Assembly (NCBI GenBank): GCA_003725745.1
Contig: RHDP01000001.1
Span: 3,735,001 to 3,799,000 of the forward strand
DNA length: 64,000 nucleotides
Direction of reading: 5' to 3'
From: Streptomyces sp. I6
Lineage (GTDB): Bacteria > Actinomycetota > Actinomycetes > Streptomycetales > Streptomycetaceae
Shown one piece after another: positions 29,494 through 38,929 of the stretch. The translations under genes were made by a program, and so were the position numbers. Positions within the stretch are counted from its first letter, which is position 1. Each line of letters opens with the position of its first letter. The notes under the pieces were generated by a model. The model saw only the letters and a list, made by a program, of their open reading frames with translations. It did not search any database and was not told the DNA's origin.

Positions 29494-30645
29494 GTGGATG
29501 TGGTGGAGCGTGCGCTCGGCGGGGCGCTGTACGCCGATGACGACGACGCGCTCGACATCGGCGCCTCACTGCTTGCGGCCGCGCCGCCCGGCGCCGACGC
29601 GGAACTGGTCCGGCGCGGGGAGGAGTTCGTGCGCCGGGCGTGGGAGCGCGGCTGGCAGCCCGCGGATGTCGTGCGGATCGTCCGCCGCGATCTCGGTGAG
29701 CGCCGTGTGGAGCTGGCCGCCGCTCTGATCGCGGGGGAGTGCCGGCGCTACGGGGACGATCTGCCGCCGCGCTGGCGCGCGCAGCTCGACGCACTGCCGG
29801 ACGGAGGGAGCGGGCGGCGTCCCGCGGACCGGTTCTCGCACGCGACCGCCGTGCTCCGGTTGTACCGGCTCCTCGTACGGCTGCCGGCGGTCGAGCCGGT
29901 GGGGCCGGTGCCGGGGACACCGGACCACCTGCGGTCGGTCCCCGCGGGCACCGAGCCGCGGATGCTCACCCGGATCCGCGCTCTCCTCGCGAAGGCGGAG
30001 GCCACCGGCTACCCGGAGGAGGCGGAGGCGCTGACCGCGAAGGCCCAGGAGCTGATGGCGCGCCACAGCATCGACGACGCGGTGCTCGCCAACCGCACCC
30101 ACCGTGCGGACGAGCCGGTCGCCTGCCGGATCGGCGTCGACGCGCCGTACGAGACGGCCAAGGCGATCCTGCTGGACGCGGTGGCCTCGGCGAACCGCTG
30201 CCGCGCGGTCTGGAACAGCGGCCTCGGCTTCTCGACGGTCGTCGGCTTCGGGACGGACCTGGAGGCGGCGGAGTTGCTGTACACCTCCCTGCTGGTGCAG
30301 GGAACGACGGCGATGACCCGCGCCGAGGCGTCCCAGCGGGCCGGCGGGCGCAAGCGGACGAAGACGTTCCGGCAGTCTTTCCTGCTGGCCTACGCACACC
30401 GCATCGGTGACCGGCTCGCGCGGGCGGCGTCCCACGCGGCGCGGGACACCACCGGGGGCGACCTCCTGCCGGTCCTCGCGGCCCGCGACGTCGCCGTCGC
30501 CGACCACGCGGAACGCCTCTTCCCGGACACGGTCCGCACCCGCGTCCGCGGCGCCACGGACGAGGCGGGCTGGCGCGACGGCACCACGGCCGCCGACGGC
30601 GCGCGAGTGCGCGGCACGGACCACCGGGGCGAGCTTCCGCGCTAG
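29494..30645 (+). CDS. DUF2786 domain protein
   Basis: 383 residues from GTG 29494; TACGCT at 29480-29485 (8 nt upstream) and no SD suggest a leaderless start. The DUF2786 core reads MLTRIRALLAKAEATGYPEE, followed by AEALTAKAQELMARHSIDDA. A second part has a basic segment GRKRTKTFRQSFLLAYAHRI, seen in relatives and in some phage proteins. Function unknown. No partner genes adjacent. Confidence 0.82.
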   Translation: MDVVERALGGALYADDDDALDIGASLLAAAPPGADAELVRRGEEFVRRAWERGWQPADVVRIVRRDLGERRVELAAALIAGECRRYGDDLPPRWRAQLDALPDGGSGRRPADRFSHATAVLRLYRLLVRLPAVEPVGPVPGTPDHLRSVPAGTEPRMLTRIRALLAKAEATGYPEEAEALTAKAQELMARHSIDDAVLANRTHRADEPVACRIGVDAPYETAKAILLDAVASANRCRAVWNSGLGFSTVVGFGTDLEAAELLYTSLLVQGTTAMTRAEASQRAGGRKRTKTFRQSFLLAYAHRIGDRLARAASHAARDTTGGDLLPVLAARDVAVADHAERLFPDTVRTRVRGATDEAGWRDGTTAADGARVRGTDHRGELPR

Positions 30646-31346
30646 CCGTTCCGTCCGGGGAGGTTGTGGACGGGAGCCGGTCACCGCCGTCTCCCCGAGG
30701 AGCCGCGCGGCCTGGCGAGCGGGCCGTGTGCCGGGCCCTCGCGCGCCGTCGGCGGCCCGCGAGGCACTCGGACCGATGCGGCCGATCATGGCGGCGGTGC
30801 CCCGGTTCACGGCCGACCGGTGCGCGGTCTGCCGCAGCCGCCATCGGGCTTGACGGTACTTCAGCCCGCGGTCGCTCGGGAGCGCGCCCGTGCGGGAGGA
30901 CGGCCGAGCCTTGGGAGTGAGGAGGGGTGAGCCCGCCCGGGAGGACGGGACGCCCCGGGGTGAGCGCGAGCGCGCCGGCGGCATGAGGGCGGGCGCGTCA
31001 GCGGTGTGAGGGCGGGTGTGCTCGCGGCCTGGGCGCGGGCGACCCGGCGGTGTGAGCGCGGTCGACCCGGCGGTGTGTGCGCGGTCGACCGGTCGCGTCG
31101 ATCCCGGCCGGGCGGCGTGAAGGCCACTGCGTGGTGGGCTCCGCCTCCCGTCGGCCGCGCCGCATGGGGGCACCCTCCGCGCCCTGACCGGCCGCGTCGC
31201 TGCCGGTGGACGCCCCGTCCTGCGGGCGTCGCCGGTCGAAGCGGCGCGGGCTGCGCCGGTGGGAGTGCGAGATGTGGTTGCCGAAGCCGGGCCGGACCCC
31301 GGTCGGCCGGCGGCGTGCGGACAACGTCACACCTCTCTTCTTTGGT
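30646..31346. other. 700-bp gap without a supported gene; 23-bp direct repeat
   Basis: CGGCGGTGTGAGCGCGGTCG (+3) at 31045-31067 is repeated at 31068-31090 with one change, in a longer tract of similar GTG/CGG units (about 30980-31095). No ORF is convincing on either strand. Confidence 0.6.
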
Positions 31347-31371
31347 AATGGAAACCATTTCCATTTACTCT
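31347..31371 (+). promoter_or_regulatory. Zur box and overlapping leaderless promoter of the zinc-sparing operon
   Basis: AATGGAAACCATTTCCATT (31347-31365) is a perfect 8-3-8 palindrome that fits the actinobacterial Zur operator. TACTCT (31366-31371) lies 6 nt before ATG 31378 and can serve as -10, so bound Zur-Zn would cover the promoter. The four downstream genes are the classic Zur set, which supports the call strongly. Confidence 0.9.
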
Positions 31372-31377
31372 ACTCGC

Positions 31378-31541
31378 ATGGCCCGCAACGAACTACGCCC
31401 GATCATCAAGCTCCGCTCCACCGCGGGACCGGCTACACCTACGTCACCCGCAAGAACCGCCGAAACGACCCCGACCGCCTGACGCTGCGCAAGTACGACC
31501 CGGTCGCCGGCCGGCACGTCGACTTCCGCGAAGAGCGCTGA
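31378..31541 (+). CDS. rpmG: 50S ribosomal protein L33, cysteine-free (zinc-independent) form; one frameshift
   Basis: Restored length is 54 residues. [17 protein letters not shown] is followed, after adding one G to the run 31424-31426, by [18 protein letters not shown] and [16 protein letters not shown]. No Cys is present, whereas zinc-binding (C+) L33 has four, so this is the C- paralogue made under zinc starvation to free ribosomal zinc. It starts 6 nt after a -10 box under the Zur palindrome and leads an operon with L31 type B, a CobW-like protein and S18. An automated caller would miss this gene because of the frameshift. Confidence 0.92.
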
Positions 31542-31566
31542 GCGGAAGCAGGAGGGAGACCCCCCT

Positions 31567-31821
31567 ATGAAACCCGGAATCCATCCGGCCTACGGCCCCG
31601 TCGTCTTCCGCGACCGAGCGGCCGGATTCGCCTTTCTCACCCGCTCGACCATGACGAGCGACCGGACGGTCGAGTGGGAGGACGGCAACACCTATCCCGT
31701 CGTGGACGTGGAGATCTCCTCCGCGAGCCACCCCTTCTACACCGGCACGGCGCGGGTCCTCGACACCGCGGGCCGGGTCGAGCGCTTCGAGCGGCGCTAC
31801 CGACGGCACGAGGCCCGGTGA
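31567..31821 (+). CDS. rpmE2: 50S ribosomal protein L31 type B (zinc-independent)
   Basis: 84 residues from ATG 31567. [16 protein letters not shown] and [15 protein letters not shown] are diagnostic of type B L31. Cys is absent, so no zinc ribbon can form; this form replaces the zinc-binding L31 when Zur is derepressed. Its stop overlaps the next start by one base (TGATG). Second gene of the Zur-controlled operon. Confidence 0.95.
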   Translation: MKPGIHPAYGPVVFRDRAAGFAFLTRSTMTSDRTVEWEDGNTYPVVDVEISSASHPFYTGTARVLDTAGRVERFERRYRRHEAR

Positions 31822-32959
31822 TGGAGGGAAGGCTTCCCGTCGCGATCGTCGGCGGACTGCACTCCGACGCGCGAGCCGCCGTCGTCGCGAGGCTGCTGGC
31901 AGCCGTGGACGGCAGCGTCGCCCTCCACCACGATCTGTCGACCGCCGTCCGGGGCACCGTCCGGCGCAGCGTCCGCGACGCGACCGGCGTCCTCTCCGAC
32001 GGCGAGGCACCGCTCGTCAACGACTGCGCCTGCTGCGCCCTGCGCGAGGACCTCGTGCCGGAGCTGGAACGGCTCGCGGACGGCGGCCTGACCCGGCTGG
32101 CGATCGTCGAGCTGTGGGACTCGGTGGAGCCGAAGGCGATGGCCGAGGTCGTCGCGACCCACGGCGACCGGCTCAAGGTCACCAGCGTGATCACCGCCGT
32201 CGACCCCTCCCTCCTGCTGCCGTACCTCGCGAACGGCGACGACCTGATGGAGGCGGGACTGGCCGCCGCCCCGACCGACCGGCGTACGGTCGCCGACACC
32301 TGGGCGCGTCAGCTGGAGTACGCACCGGTGCTCGCCCTCGTCGGCGGGGACGGGGCCGACGAGGAGGACCGGGCCCTGCTGGCCCAGTTGCACCCGACGG
32401 CCCGCCGGGTGGCGGTGGACGGCGGCGATCTGGCCCTGGCCGCCCTGGCCGGCTTCGACGTGGAGGCCGCCGCGGCGGCGCAGCACCCGGCCTGCGCGCT
32501 GCTACCGCAGGAAGCGGACGAGTGCGGGGTCGGAACGTATGTCTGGCACCGTCGGCGGCCGTTCCACCCGGAGCGGCTGTACGCGGCGCTGGAGGACCTG
32601 ACCTGTGTCGCGGCCCGCAGCCGGGGCCGGTTCTGGCTGGCCGACCGGCCCGACACGCTGCTCGCGTGGGACGCGGCCGGGGAGCCCTCTGCGTGGAGAG
32701 CGTGGGGCCCTGGCTGGCCTCCCTCCCCGACGCGGCCTGGGAGATGGTCCCGCCCGTGCGCCGGGCCGCGGCGGCGCTGGACTGGCATCCGGAGCACGGC
32801 GACCGCTGCCAGCACCTGGTCTTCACCTCGCCGGGGCTGGACCGCGAGGGCCTGACAGCGCTGCTCGACTCCTGCCTGCTGACCGATGCCGAGTACGCCG
32901 CCGGCGCCGAGGCGTGGAAGCGCCTGCCGCCGGCCTTCGACTCCCTTCTGGAGGTATGA
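31821..32959 (+). CDS. CobW/COG0523-family putative zinc metallochaperone with degenerate P-loop (one frameshift)
   Basis: About 379 residues, translationally coupled to L31. The N-terminus [20 protein letters not shown] occupies the place of the GxxGxGKT P-loop but lacks the Gly-Lys-Thr. The metal-binding CxCC signature is intact ([16 protein letters not shown]), as is the ELWDSVEP segment. The frame breaks in the four-G run 32679-32682; one G restores [21 protein letters not shown]0523 proteins under Zur control are thought to deliver zinc to client enzymes using GTP; with this P-loop, GTPase activity is in question. Confidence 0.85.
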
Positions 32960-32960
32960 C

Positions 32961-33203
32961 ATGCCCAAGCGCCGTTCCGACCGCAAGCCCGTGAGCTCCC
33001 GCCCCAACCCGCTGGAGGCGGCGGGCGTCACCTACATCGACTACAAGGACACGGACCTGCTCCGCAGGTTCATCTCCGATCGCGGCAAGATCCGCAGCCG
33101 CCGGGTGACCCGGGTGACGGCCCAGCAGCAGCGCCTGCTCGCCCGGGCGATCAAGAACGCGCGGGAGATGGCCCTGCTGCCGTACGCGTCGTCGCCGCGC
33201 TGA
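32961..33203 (+). CDS. rpsR: 30S ribosomal protein S18 paralogue
   Basis: 80 residues from ATG 32961 with GGAGG at 32950-32954; the upstream frame to 32886 is not used. [18 protein letters not shown] is followed by [20 protein letters not shown] and [18 protein letters not shown], the S18 core. No Cys. Last gene of the Zur operon, probably the zinc-starvation copy beside a housekeeping rpsR elsewhere. Confidence 0.95.
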   Translation: MPKRRSDRKPVSSRPNPLEAAGVTYIDYKDTDLLRRFISDRGKIRSRRVTRVTAQQQRLLARAIKNAREMALLPYASSPR

Positions 33204-34084
33204 CCGCCGGCCCGGGTGGGTGCGGTCCGGAGAGTGGGCGGGTGGCAGCGCCACTCGGGGTGCGCGCCTCCGCCTCGGTCCGGGCGGCTCCGGTGCTTCC
33301 GCCTCGGTCCGGGCGGCTCGGAGTCTCCACCTGCGGCCCGCGCCGCCCGGCGTCCTTCCTGCCCGCGGCCGGGGGCGGCCGGTCCGCGTCCACCACGTCA
33401 CCCGGTGCGGCGGGCCGGTGGCACGACGCTGCCCGCCCGCTTCCCGCGCCGCCCGCTCTCTGTGCCGCCCGCTCTCTGTGCTGACCGCTCCCTGCGCCGC
33501 CCGCTTCCTGCGCGTCGTGCGGAGGAACGACCGCCTCGGCATCGGTCTCCCGGCCTCGGCATCGGTCTCCCGGCCTCGGCCCCGGGGTGCCGGCGTCCGG
33601 CCGGACACGGGCCGGCGGCACCCGGGGCGCTGCCGCAGCCCGGCCGGGAGCCCGGATCCCCGGGCGAGGTCCAAGCGGCGGCCCGCTCCGTGAGAGGGAG
33701 CGGAGGCCCCGCCTCCGCGGGGCCGGCGTTGTGAGCACGGGTGAGGAGAGGCGTGCGGAAACGGACGGCCGTCCGCACGGACCGTAGGGCGGTGGTCGGA
33801 GGCGCCCCCGGCGGTGCGAGGGGCTCCGCGGTCGGAGCGGCCCGGCGGGACGTGGGCCACACCCCGAGCGGCGCGGCACGGAACTCCCCGATCCGGGTGA
33901 TCGCGCCACCGTGGAGCCGTGGGGGCGCCGCTCACGTCCCTCCCGGTGGGCCGGGTGAACCGGCCACGGTGATCCCTCACTTCGGGGCATGGGAACTCAC
34001 GGACGGTTGGCCGGCGTGGCCGTCAGGCAACCGTCGGAGGTTCCGTGCAAGCTGCGGTTGTGGCGGTAACCGCGGAAACACGGG
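33204..34084. other. 880-bp gap with several tandem repeats, no supported gene
   Basis: GCCTCGGCATCGGTCTCCCG is perfectly duplicated at 33533-33552 and 33553-33572. CCGCCTCGGTCCGGGCGGCT occurs twice about 30 nt apart near 33267-33320, and a CCCGCTCTCTGTGC-like unit repeats near 33450-33510. Long open frames here are Arg/Pro-rich and look like chance products of the base composition. Confidence 0.65.
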
Positions 34085-34133
34085 GCGTGCACGTGCATAT
34101 GCTCATGCGCCTGCATGTGAACACGGCTATGAT
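34085..34133 (+). promoter_or_regulatory. Shared 29-bp motif (copy 1) and -10 box upstream of the DUF397 gene
   Basis: The motif at 34085-34113 begins GCGTGCACGTGCATATGC and contains the palindrome TGCACGTGCA. TATGAT at 34128-34133 is a strong -10, placing the motif across the -35 region. The second copy lies at 35443-35471 on the other strand, matching 24 of 29 bases. The operator role is inference. Confidence 0.6.
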
Positions 34134-34177
34134 CCGAGACAGTTGACACCTGAACCTTGTAACTCGGGGAGCGTCCT

Positions 34178-34416
34178 GTGCACGACGTGTACAACGGCAT
34201 GGCGGCCACAGAGCTTCACGGGTCGTCTGGCAGAAGAGCAGGCACAGCAACTCTCAGGGATCGTGCGTGGAGTTCGCGCGACTGCCCGGCGGGGACGTCG
34301 CGGTGCGCAACTCGCGCTTCCCCGAGGGGCCGGCGCTCGTCTACACGCCGGCCGAGATACGGGCCATGCTGCTGGGAGTGAAGGACGGCGAGTTCGACCA
34401 TCTCGCCGGCGGCTAG
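34178..34416 (+). CDS. DUF397 protein of a WhiJ-type regulatory cluster (one frameshift)
   Basis: Restored length about 79 residues, GTG 34178 with GGGGAG at 34166-34171. MHDVYNGMAATELHGS joins, after one added base near 34221-34229, to WQKSRHSNSQGSCVEFARLP, the DUF397 signature, then DVAVRNSRFPEGPALVYTP. DUF397 proteins are small partners of HTH-DUF5753 regulators in Streptomyces and act antagonistically in development. The HTH gene and an RsbW-like ATPase lie within 2.2 kb. Confidence 0.87.
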
Positions 34417-34858
34417 GCGCATTGCCTGAGGGGTTGTGAAAGTCCCTCCCGGCCCGCGACGCCCGGCCCGCGACGCCCGGACACGCACTCCCCGGAGCCC
34501 TTCGGGCACGGGAGCGCGGGAGGTGCCCCGGCGCCGCTTTGCCGGACGCATCCGAGCACGTCCCGTACGAGGGTGGCCCTCCGCCCTGCGATCGCACGCA
34601 CCAGACGCCGCCGGCCCCGCCCTGCGGGCGGACGCGGCTGCTTTCGCAACACGCCGTAGTCCATGCGGGTACCGGACCCGGCCCGCCCCCGCGGGAACGT
34701 TCGCACGGCGGGGCCGGCCGGATTGCGCCGACGGCCGGCAGGCCGAGGCCCGCCGGTCATCGGCCATCGGTCATCGGCCATGCGGCGGTGTCCGGCGTGG
34801 CAGGGGTGATCCGGGGCGCGCGGGACATCCGCGGCGGCAGGGCCGGGGCGCGGGAGGG
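34417..34858. other. 442-bp gap, nothing recognised
   Basis: GC-rich sequence between the DUF397 stop and the convergent end of the ATPase gene. Several open frames, none with a known protein, SD or clear hairpin. Confidence 0.5.
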
Positions 34859-35344
34859 TCACGCCGGGGGCAGGCGGAACAGCGCCCAGACGACCTTCCC
34901 GGTGAGCGGCCCCGCCAGCGGGTGCCAGCCCCAGCTGTCGCTGAAGGAGTCGACGAGGAACAGCCCCCGCCCGCACTCGGCGGAGTCCTCCGCCTCGCCG
35001 GCCACCGGACTGTCCTCGCTGGGGTCGCGCACGGCGCACACCAGCCGGCTCGTCCAGCGCATCAGATGGAGTCGCACCGGTGGCTCCTGGTCGCGCGGGG
35101 CGTCCGCGGGAAGGGCGTGCCGAAGCGCGTTGGTGACGAGTTCGGAGACGACGAGTGCGACGTCGTCGAAGCGCTCGTCGAGGTCCCACCGGGTCAGCGT
35201 CCTGCTGGTGAACTTCCGTGCGCCGCGCACCGCTTCGTAGCGGGCGGGCAGCGCGCACGTGGCGGAGCTGGACACGGCCGCGGGGTCGATCGGCGGAAGG
35301 CCCTGCCGTAACGGCTCGAGCATGGTCGATCCATTCGTTCCCAT
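34859..35344 (-). CDS. RsbW-like ATP-binding regulatory protein
   Basis: 161 residues from ATG 35344 (MGTNGSTMLEPLRQGLPP); the longer frame to 35776 runs through the shared regulatory region. GHKL ATPase motifs are complete: the N-box VVSELVTNALRHALP with its Asn, and the G-box ECGRGLFLVDSFSDSWGW. This type acts as an anti-sigma or signalling kinase. It is convergent with DUF397 and divergent from the HTH gene, giving the ATPase/HTH/DUF397 trio seen around whiJ-like loci. Confidence 0.9.
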   Translation of the reverse strand: MGTNGSTMLEPLRQGLPPIDPAAVSSSATCALPARYEAVRGARKFTSRTLTRWDLDERFDDVALVVSELVTNALRHALPADAPRDQEPPVRLHLMRWTSRLVCAVRDPSEDSPVAGEAEDSAECGRGLFLVDSFSDSWGWHPLAGPLTGKVVWALFRLPPA

Positions 35345-35442
35345 GCGAGGCACTCCCGGGAATCGCAGCTGTGGCGCTACAGCACGAACGAGCACGAACG
35401 AGTACGCAGGTGCGCGGGCTCCATGGTTCCGAATGCCCACAC

Positions 35443-35471
35443 CAGATGCAAGGGCAAATGCACGTGCACGC
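35443..35471 (-). promoter_or_regulatory. Shared 29-bp motif (copy 2) in the ATPase/HTH divergent region
   Basis: Read on the minus strand it begins GCGTGCACGTGCATTTGC, matching copy 1 (34085-34113) at 24 of 29 positions, including all of GCGTGCACGTGCAT. It lies 99 bp upstream of the ATPase gene. A direct repeat AGCACGAACG (twice, then AGTACG) follows at 35381-35406. Confidence 0.6.
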
Positions 35472-35658
35472 GCCTGACCTGTCCCCACCCGTGCCGGTTC
35501 ACTCTCAAATCTTCCGCGTGCTTCCTTGCGCCCTTTCCCGGGCGCCTTCTTGTTTCCGTAATCGAACGAGTACGGGGCGAAGCGTTTTGGTGGCAGAATC
35601 CGGAGTTCGGGGTTCGGGGGTGCTCCGGGAACCGATGGCGATGGGGAGGGCGGGAGAC

Positions 35659-36551
35659 GTGACCGCAGTGGAGTCGTGGGGCTACCCCGGGCCGATGGCC
35701 CCGGCGGGGGGTCGGTGGTGCGCCGCATACTGCTGGGCTCGCAGCTGAGGCGCCTTCGGGAGTCGCGCGGTATCACCCGTGAGGCGGCGGGCTATTCGAT
35801 CCGTGCATCCGAATCCAAGATCAGCCGGATGGAGTTGGGGCGGGTCAGCTTCAAGGCCAGGGACATCGAGGACCTCCTCACGCTCTACGGCGTGACGGAC
35901 GAGGCGGAGCGCGCGTCGCTGCTCGGTCTCGCCAAGGAGGCCAACGTGGCCGGCTGGTGGCACAGCTTCGGCGATGTGCTGCCCGGCTGGTTCCAGACGT
36001 ACATCGGCCTGGAGGGCGCCGCCTCGCTCATCCGGATCTACGAGGTCCAGTTCGTCCACGGCCTGCTGCAGACCGAGGCGTACGCCCACGCGGTCGTCCA
36101 ACGCGGCATGCCCGGTGCGCCGGCCGCCGAGATCGACCGCCGGGTCGCGCTGCGCCTGGAGCGCCAGAAGGCCCTCGTCTCCGAGCGGGCGCCGCGCTTC
36201 CACGCCGTCCTGGACGAGGCCGCACTGCGCCGCCCCTACGGCGACCGCTCGGTGATGCAGGGCCAGTTGCGGCATCTGATCGAGGTCTCCGAACATCCGA
36301 ACATCACCCTGCAGGTCATGCCGTTCAGCTTCGGCGGCCACGCGGGCGAGTCCGGGTCGTTCACCATGCTGCGCTTTCCGGAGTCGGATCTCTCCGACAT
36401 CGTCTACCTGGAGCAGCTGACCAGCGCGCTGTACCTCGACAAGCCCGAGGATGTGGCGCAGTACGAGCGGGCGATGGAGCGCCTGCGGGAGGACAGCCCC
36501 GGTCCGGACGAGAGCCGAGACCTTCTCCGAGGACTCCTCCAACTCACCTGA
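35659..36551 (+). CDS. HTH (Xre-type) regulator with DUF5753, WhiJ-like (one frameshift near start)
   Basis: About 298 residues. GTG 35659 has GGGAG at 35652-35656; adding one G to the six-G run 35706-35711 reads MTAVESWGYPGPMAPAGGS into VVRRILLGSQLRRLRESRG. Without it the frame can start only at GTG 35676. The HTH segment is LRESRGITREAAGYSIRASE, followed by SKISRMELGRVSF. The remainder is the DUF5753 ligand or partner domain (ASLIRIYEVQFVHGLLQTEA). Such regulators control development with DUF397 partners. Confidence 0.9.
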
Positions 36552-36629
36552 CCGGCAAGTAGGATGACGGAACATCAGTCATTGCGATGACTGCACACGC
36601 CCCTGCTCCCGCGGCCGGTAAGGGAACCC

Positions 36630-38090
36630 ATGTCCTCCTTCTTCAGCGACCTGGCACTCCAGTACATCGATGGCGAATGGCGCCCGGGCAGCGGTTCCTG
36701 GGACATCATCGACTTCAACCCGTACAACGAGGAGAAGCTCGCCTCGATCACCGTCGCCACGGCCCATGAGGTGGACCAGGCCTACCGCGCCGCGGAGCGA
36801 GCGCAGCAGGAGTGGGCCGGCACCAACCCGTACGCGCGGCGGTCGGTCTTCGAGCGGGCCCTGAGGGTCATCGAGGACCGCGAGGACGAGATCGCCGAGG
36901 CGATCGTCGCCGAACTGGGCGGCACCCGGCTGAAGGCGGCCTTCGAACTGCACCTCGCCAAGGAGTTCCTGCGCGAGGCGATCCAGCTGGCGCTGCGTCC
37001 CGAGGGGCGCATCCTGCCGTCCCCGGTGGACGGCAAGGAGAACCGGGTCTACCGGCTCCCGGTCGGCGTGGTGGGCGTCATCAGCCCGTTCAACTTCCCC
37101 TTCCTGCTGTCCGTCAAGTCGGTCGCGCCGGCGCTGGCGCTCGGGAACGCGGTCGTCCTCAAGCCGCACCAGAACACGCCGATCTGCGGCGGTTCCCTGG
37201 TGGCCAAGGTCTTCGAGGACGCAGGCCTGCCCGCCGGGCTGCTGAACGTGGTGATCACCGACATCGCGGAGATCGGTGACGCGCTGATAGAGCACCCCGT
37301 GCCGAAGGTCATCTCCTTCACCGGATCCGACCGGGTGGGCCGGCACGTGGCAACCGTCTGCGCGGCCAACTTCAAGCACGCCGTCCTCGAACTGGGTGGC
37401 AACAGTGCCTTCATCGTGCTCGAGGACGCCGATATCGACTACGCGGTCGACGCCGCCGTCTTCAGCCGGTACGTGCACCAGGGCCAGGTGTGCATGGCCG
37501 CCAACCGCATCCTCGTGGACCGCAGGGTGGAGAAGGAGTTCACCGAGAAGCTCGTCGCCAAGGTGCGCACGCTGAAGGTGGGCGACCCGGCCGACCCCGG
37601 GACGCACATCGGCCCGCTGATCAACTCCTCCCAGGCGGAGGCCGTGTCCAGCCTGGTCGAGCAGTCGGTCGAGGCGGGCGCCACCGCTCTGCTGCGCGGC
37701 CGGACGGAGGGCAACGTGGTCTCCCCGTCCGTGCTGACCGGCCTCCCGGCCGACTCGCCGGTGCTGTCCCAGGAGATCTTCGGCCCGGTGGTGCTGCTCA
37801 TCCCGTTCGAGGGCGACGAGGAGGCGGTACGGATCGCCAACGACACCCCGTACGGCCTCAGCGGCGCCGTGCACACCGGTGACATCGAGCGCGGCGTGGC
37901 GCTGGCCCAGCGGATCCACACCGGGATGATCCACATCAACGACTCCACCGTGCACGACGAGCCGATCGTCCCGTTCGGCGGCGAGAAGTCGTCCGGCATC
38001 GGACGGTTGAACGGCGAGGCGATGGTCGAGGTCTTCACCAGCCAGAAGTGGATCTCGGTGCAGCGGGGCCGTTCGGTCTTCCCGTTCTGA
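36630..38090 (+). CDS. Aldehyde dehydrogenase (benzaldehyde/vanillin dehydrogenase-like)
   Basis: 486 residues, ATG 36630 with AAGGGAA just upstream. NAD(P)-dependent oxidation of aldehydes to acids. The cofactor region reads PFNFPFLLSVKSVAPALALG; the catalytic Glu is in LELGGNSAF and the catalytic Cys in HQGQVCMAANR; the C-terminal part has QEIFGPVVLL and PFGGEKSSGIGR. Closest by motif to the aromatic-aldehyde branch, but the substrate cannot be set from sequence. It stands alone between the HTH gene and a hairpin. Confidence 0.93.
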   Translation: MSSFFSDLALQYIDGEWRPGSGSWDIIDFNPYNEEKLASITVATAHEVDQAYRAAERAQQEWAGTNPYARRSVFERALRVIEDREDEIAEAIVAELGGTRLKAAFELHLAKEFLREAIQLALRPEGRILPSPVDGKENRVYRLPVGVVGVISPFNFPFLLSVKSVAPALALGNAVVLKPHQNTPICGGSLVAKVFEDAGLPAGLLNVVITDIAEIGDALIEHPVPKVISFTGSDRVGRHVATVCAANFKHAVLELGGNSAFIVLEDADIDYAVDAAVFSRYVHQGQVCMAANRILVDRRVEKEFTEKLVAKVRTLKVGDPADPGTHIGPLINSSQAEAVSSLVEQSVEAGATALLRGRTEGNVVSPSVLTGLPADSPVLSQEIFGPVVLLIPFEGDEEAVRIANDTPYGLSGAVHTGDIERGVALAQRIHTGMIHINDSTVHDEPIVPFGGEKSSGIGRLNGEAMVEVFTSQKWISVQRGRSVFPF

Positions 38091-38099
38091 GCCGAGTAC

Positions 38100-38632
38100 C
38101 CGCCTCCTCACCGACGCCGTTCACGGGCGCCGTTCACCGACGCCGCTTGCGGGCGCCGCAAGCGCGTGCTCCTGGGGAGTGCTCTTCCCCAGCGCCTTTT
38201 CCCGAGGCCGGGCCGGGCGGGTGAACGCGCCAGTCGTCCCGGACGGCGGGGAGGCGTCGGCTGCACGGTGCCCTGCGGGCCGGCGGACTCCTCCGGGCTC
38301 CTCCGGGCTCCCCGGGGGAGCCGCGGTGCCGCCGTCCGCCGGCGCCCCACCCGGCCGAGGAGACGGGCCGGCGCGCGGACCGGGCGGGGTATCGCCCGGG
38401 TGCCGCGGGGCCCGCTGGGCTGCCGGCAGGCGTGCGACCTGGCCGTGCCGGAGGGTGCACGGAGCCCGTGCGGGCAGGTGCGGCAGCGAGACGGACGGGC
38501 AGGCGTCGCGGCCGGAAGTCGGGCGGGAGGCGGCCGGAAGGCGGCCGGAAGGCGGCCGGGCGGGCGGGAGGCGGGCGCGTCCGGGGCGACGCCCCTCGTG
38601 CGGAAGACGGGCCCGTGCCACACGCTTGAACC
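38100..38632. repeat. Terminator-like hairpin and GC-rich repeats after the aldehyde dehydrogenase
   Basis: CGCTTGCG/CGCAAGCG with a 5-nt loop (38144-38164) is a likely terminator. GACGCCGTTCACGGGCGCCG-like units precede it, and GGCGGCCGGAA repeats at 38529-38559. No gene is supported in this 540-bp interval. Confidence 0.6.
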
Positions 38633-38854
38633 ATGAGTGACGCACCAGGAGTGGCCCCGATCGTCGTCCTGCCCGTCCAGCCGGGTGAGCCGCCGTTCCG
38701 GGTGGTCGAGATCGAGGGCCAGACGGTCGGGATCGCGCACGACATGATCGATGTGATCAGCCTGGCCCACGCGTCAGGCCGGCACGGCGTGGATCTGGAC
38801 GACCCCGCGCTGGTGCGCTGGGTCGGCGGCGGCAAGTACCGGTGGAAGCCCTGA
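38633..38854 (+). CDS. Small hypothetical protein
   Basis: 73 residues from ATG 38633. Sequence features include VVEIEGQTVGIAHDMIDVIS and a C-terminal VRWVGGGKYRWKP. Codon usage is typical of the genome and the protein looks folded, but I recognise no family. It is convergent with the glutamate decarboxylase gene and separated from it by a hairpin. Confidence 0.72.
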   Translation: MSDAPGVAPIVVLPVQPGEPPFRVVEIEGQTVGIAHDMIDVISLAHASGRHGVDLDDPALVRWVGGGKYRWKP

Positions 38855-38900
38855 GAGGGCGGCCCGGGACGGCGGGGACGGCGGGGACGCCGAGGGCCCC

Positions 38901-38918
38901 GGCACCCCCGGCGGTGCC
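38901..38918. terminator. Bidirectional hairpin between convergent genes
   Basis: GGCACC-CCCGGC-GGTGCC, extended by partly pairing GGGCCCC and CCCGGCGCCC flanks. It sits between the small protein (+) and the decarboxylase (-). Confidence 0.45.
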
Positions 38919-38929
38919 CCCGGCGCCCC

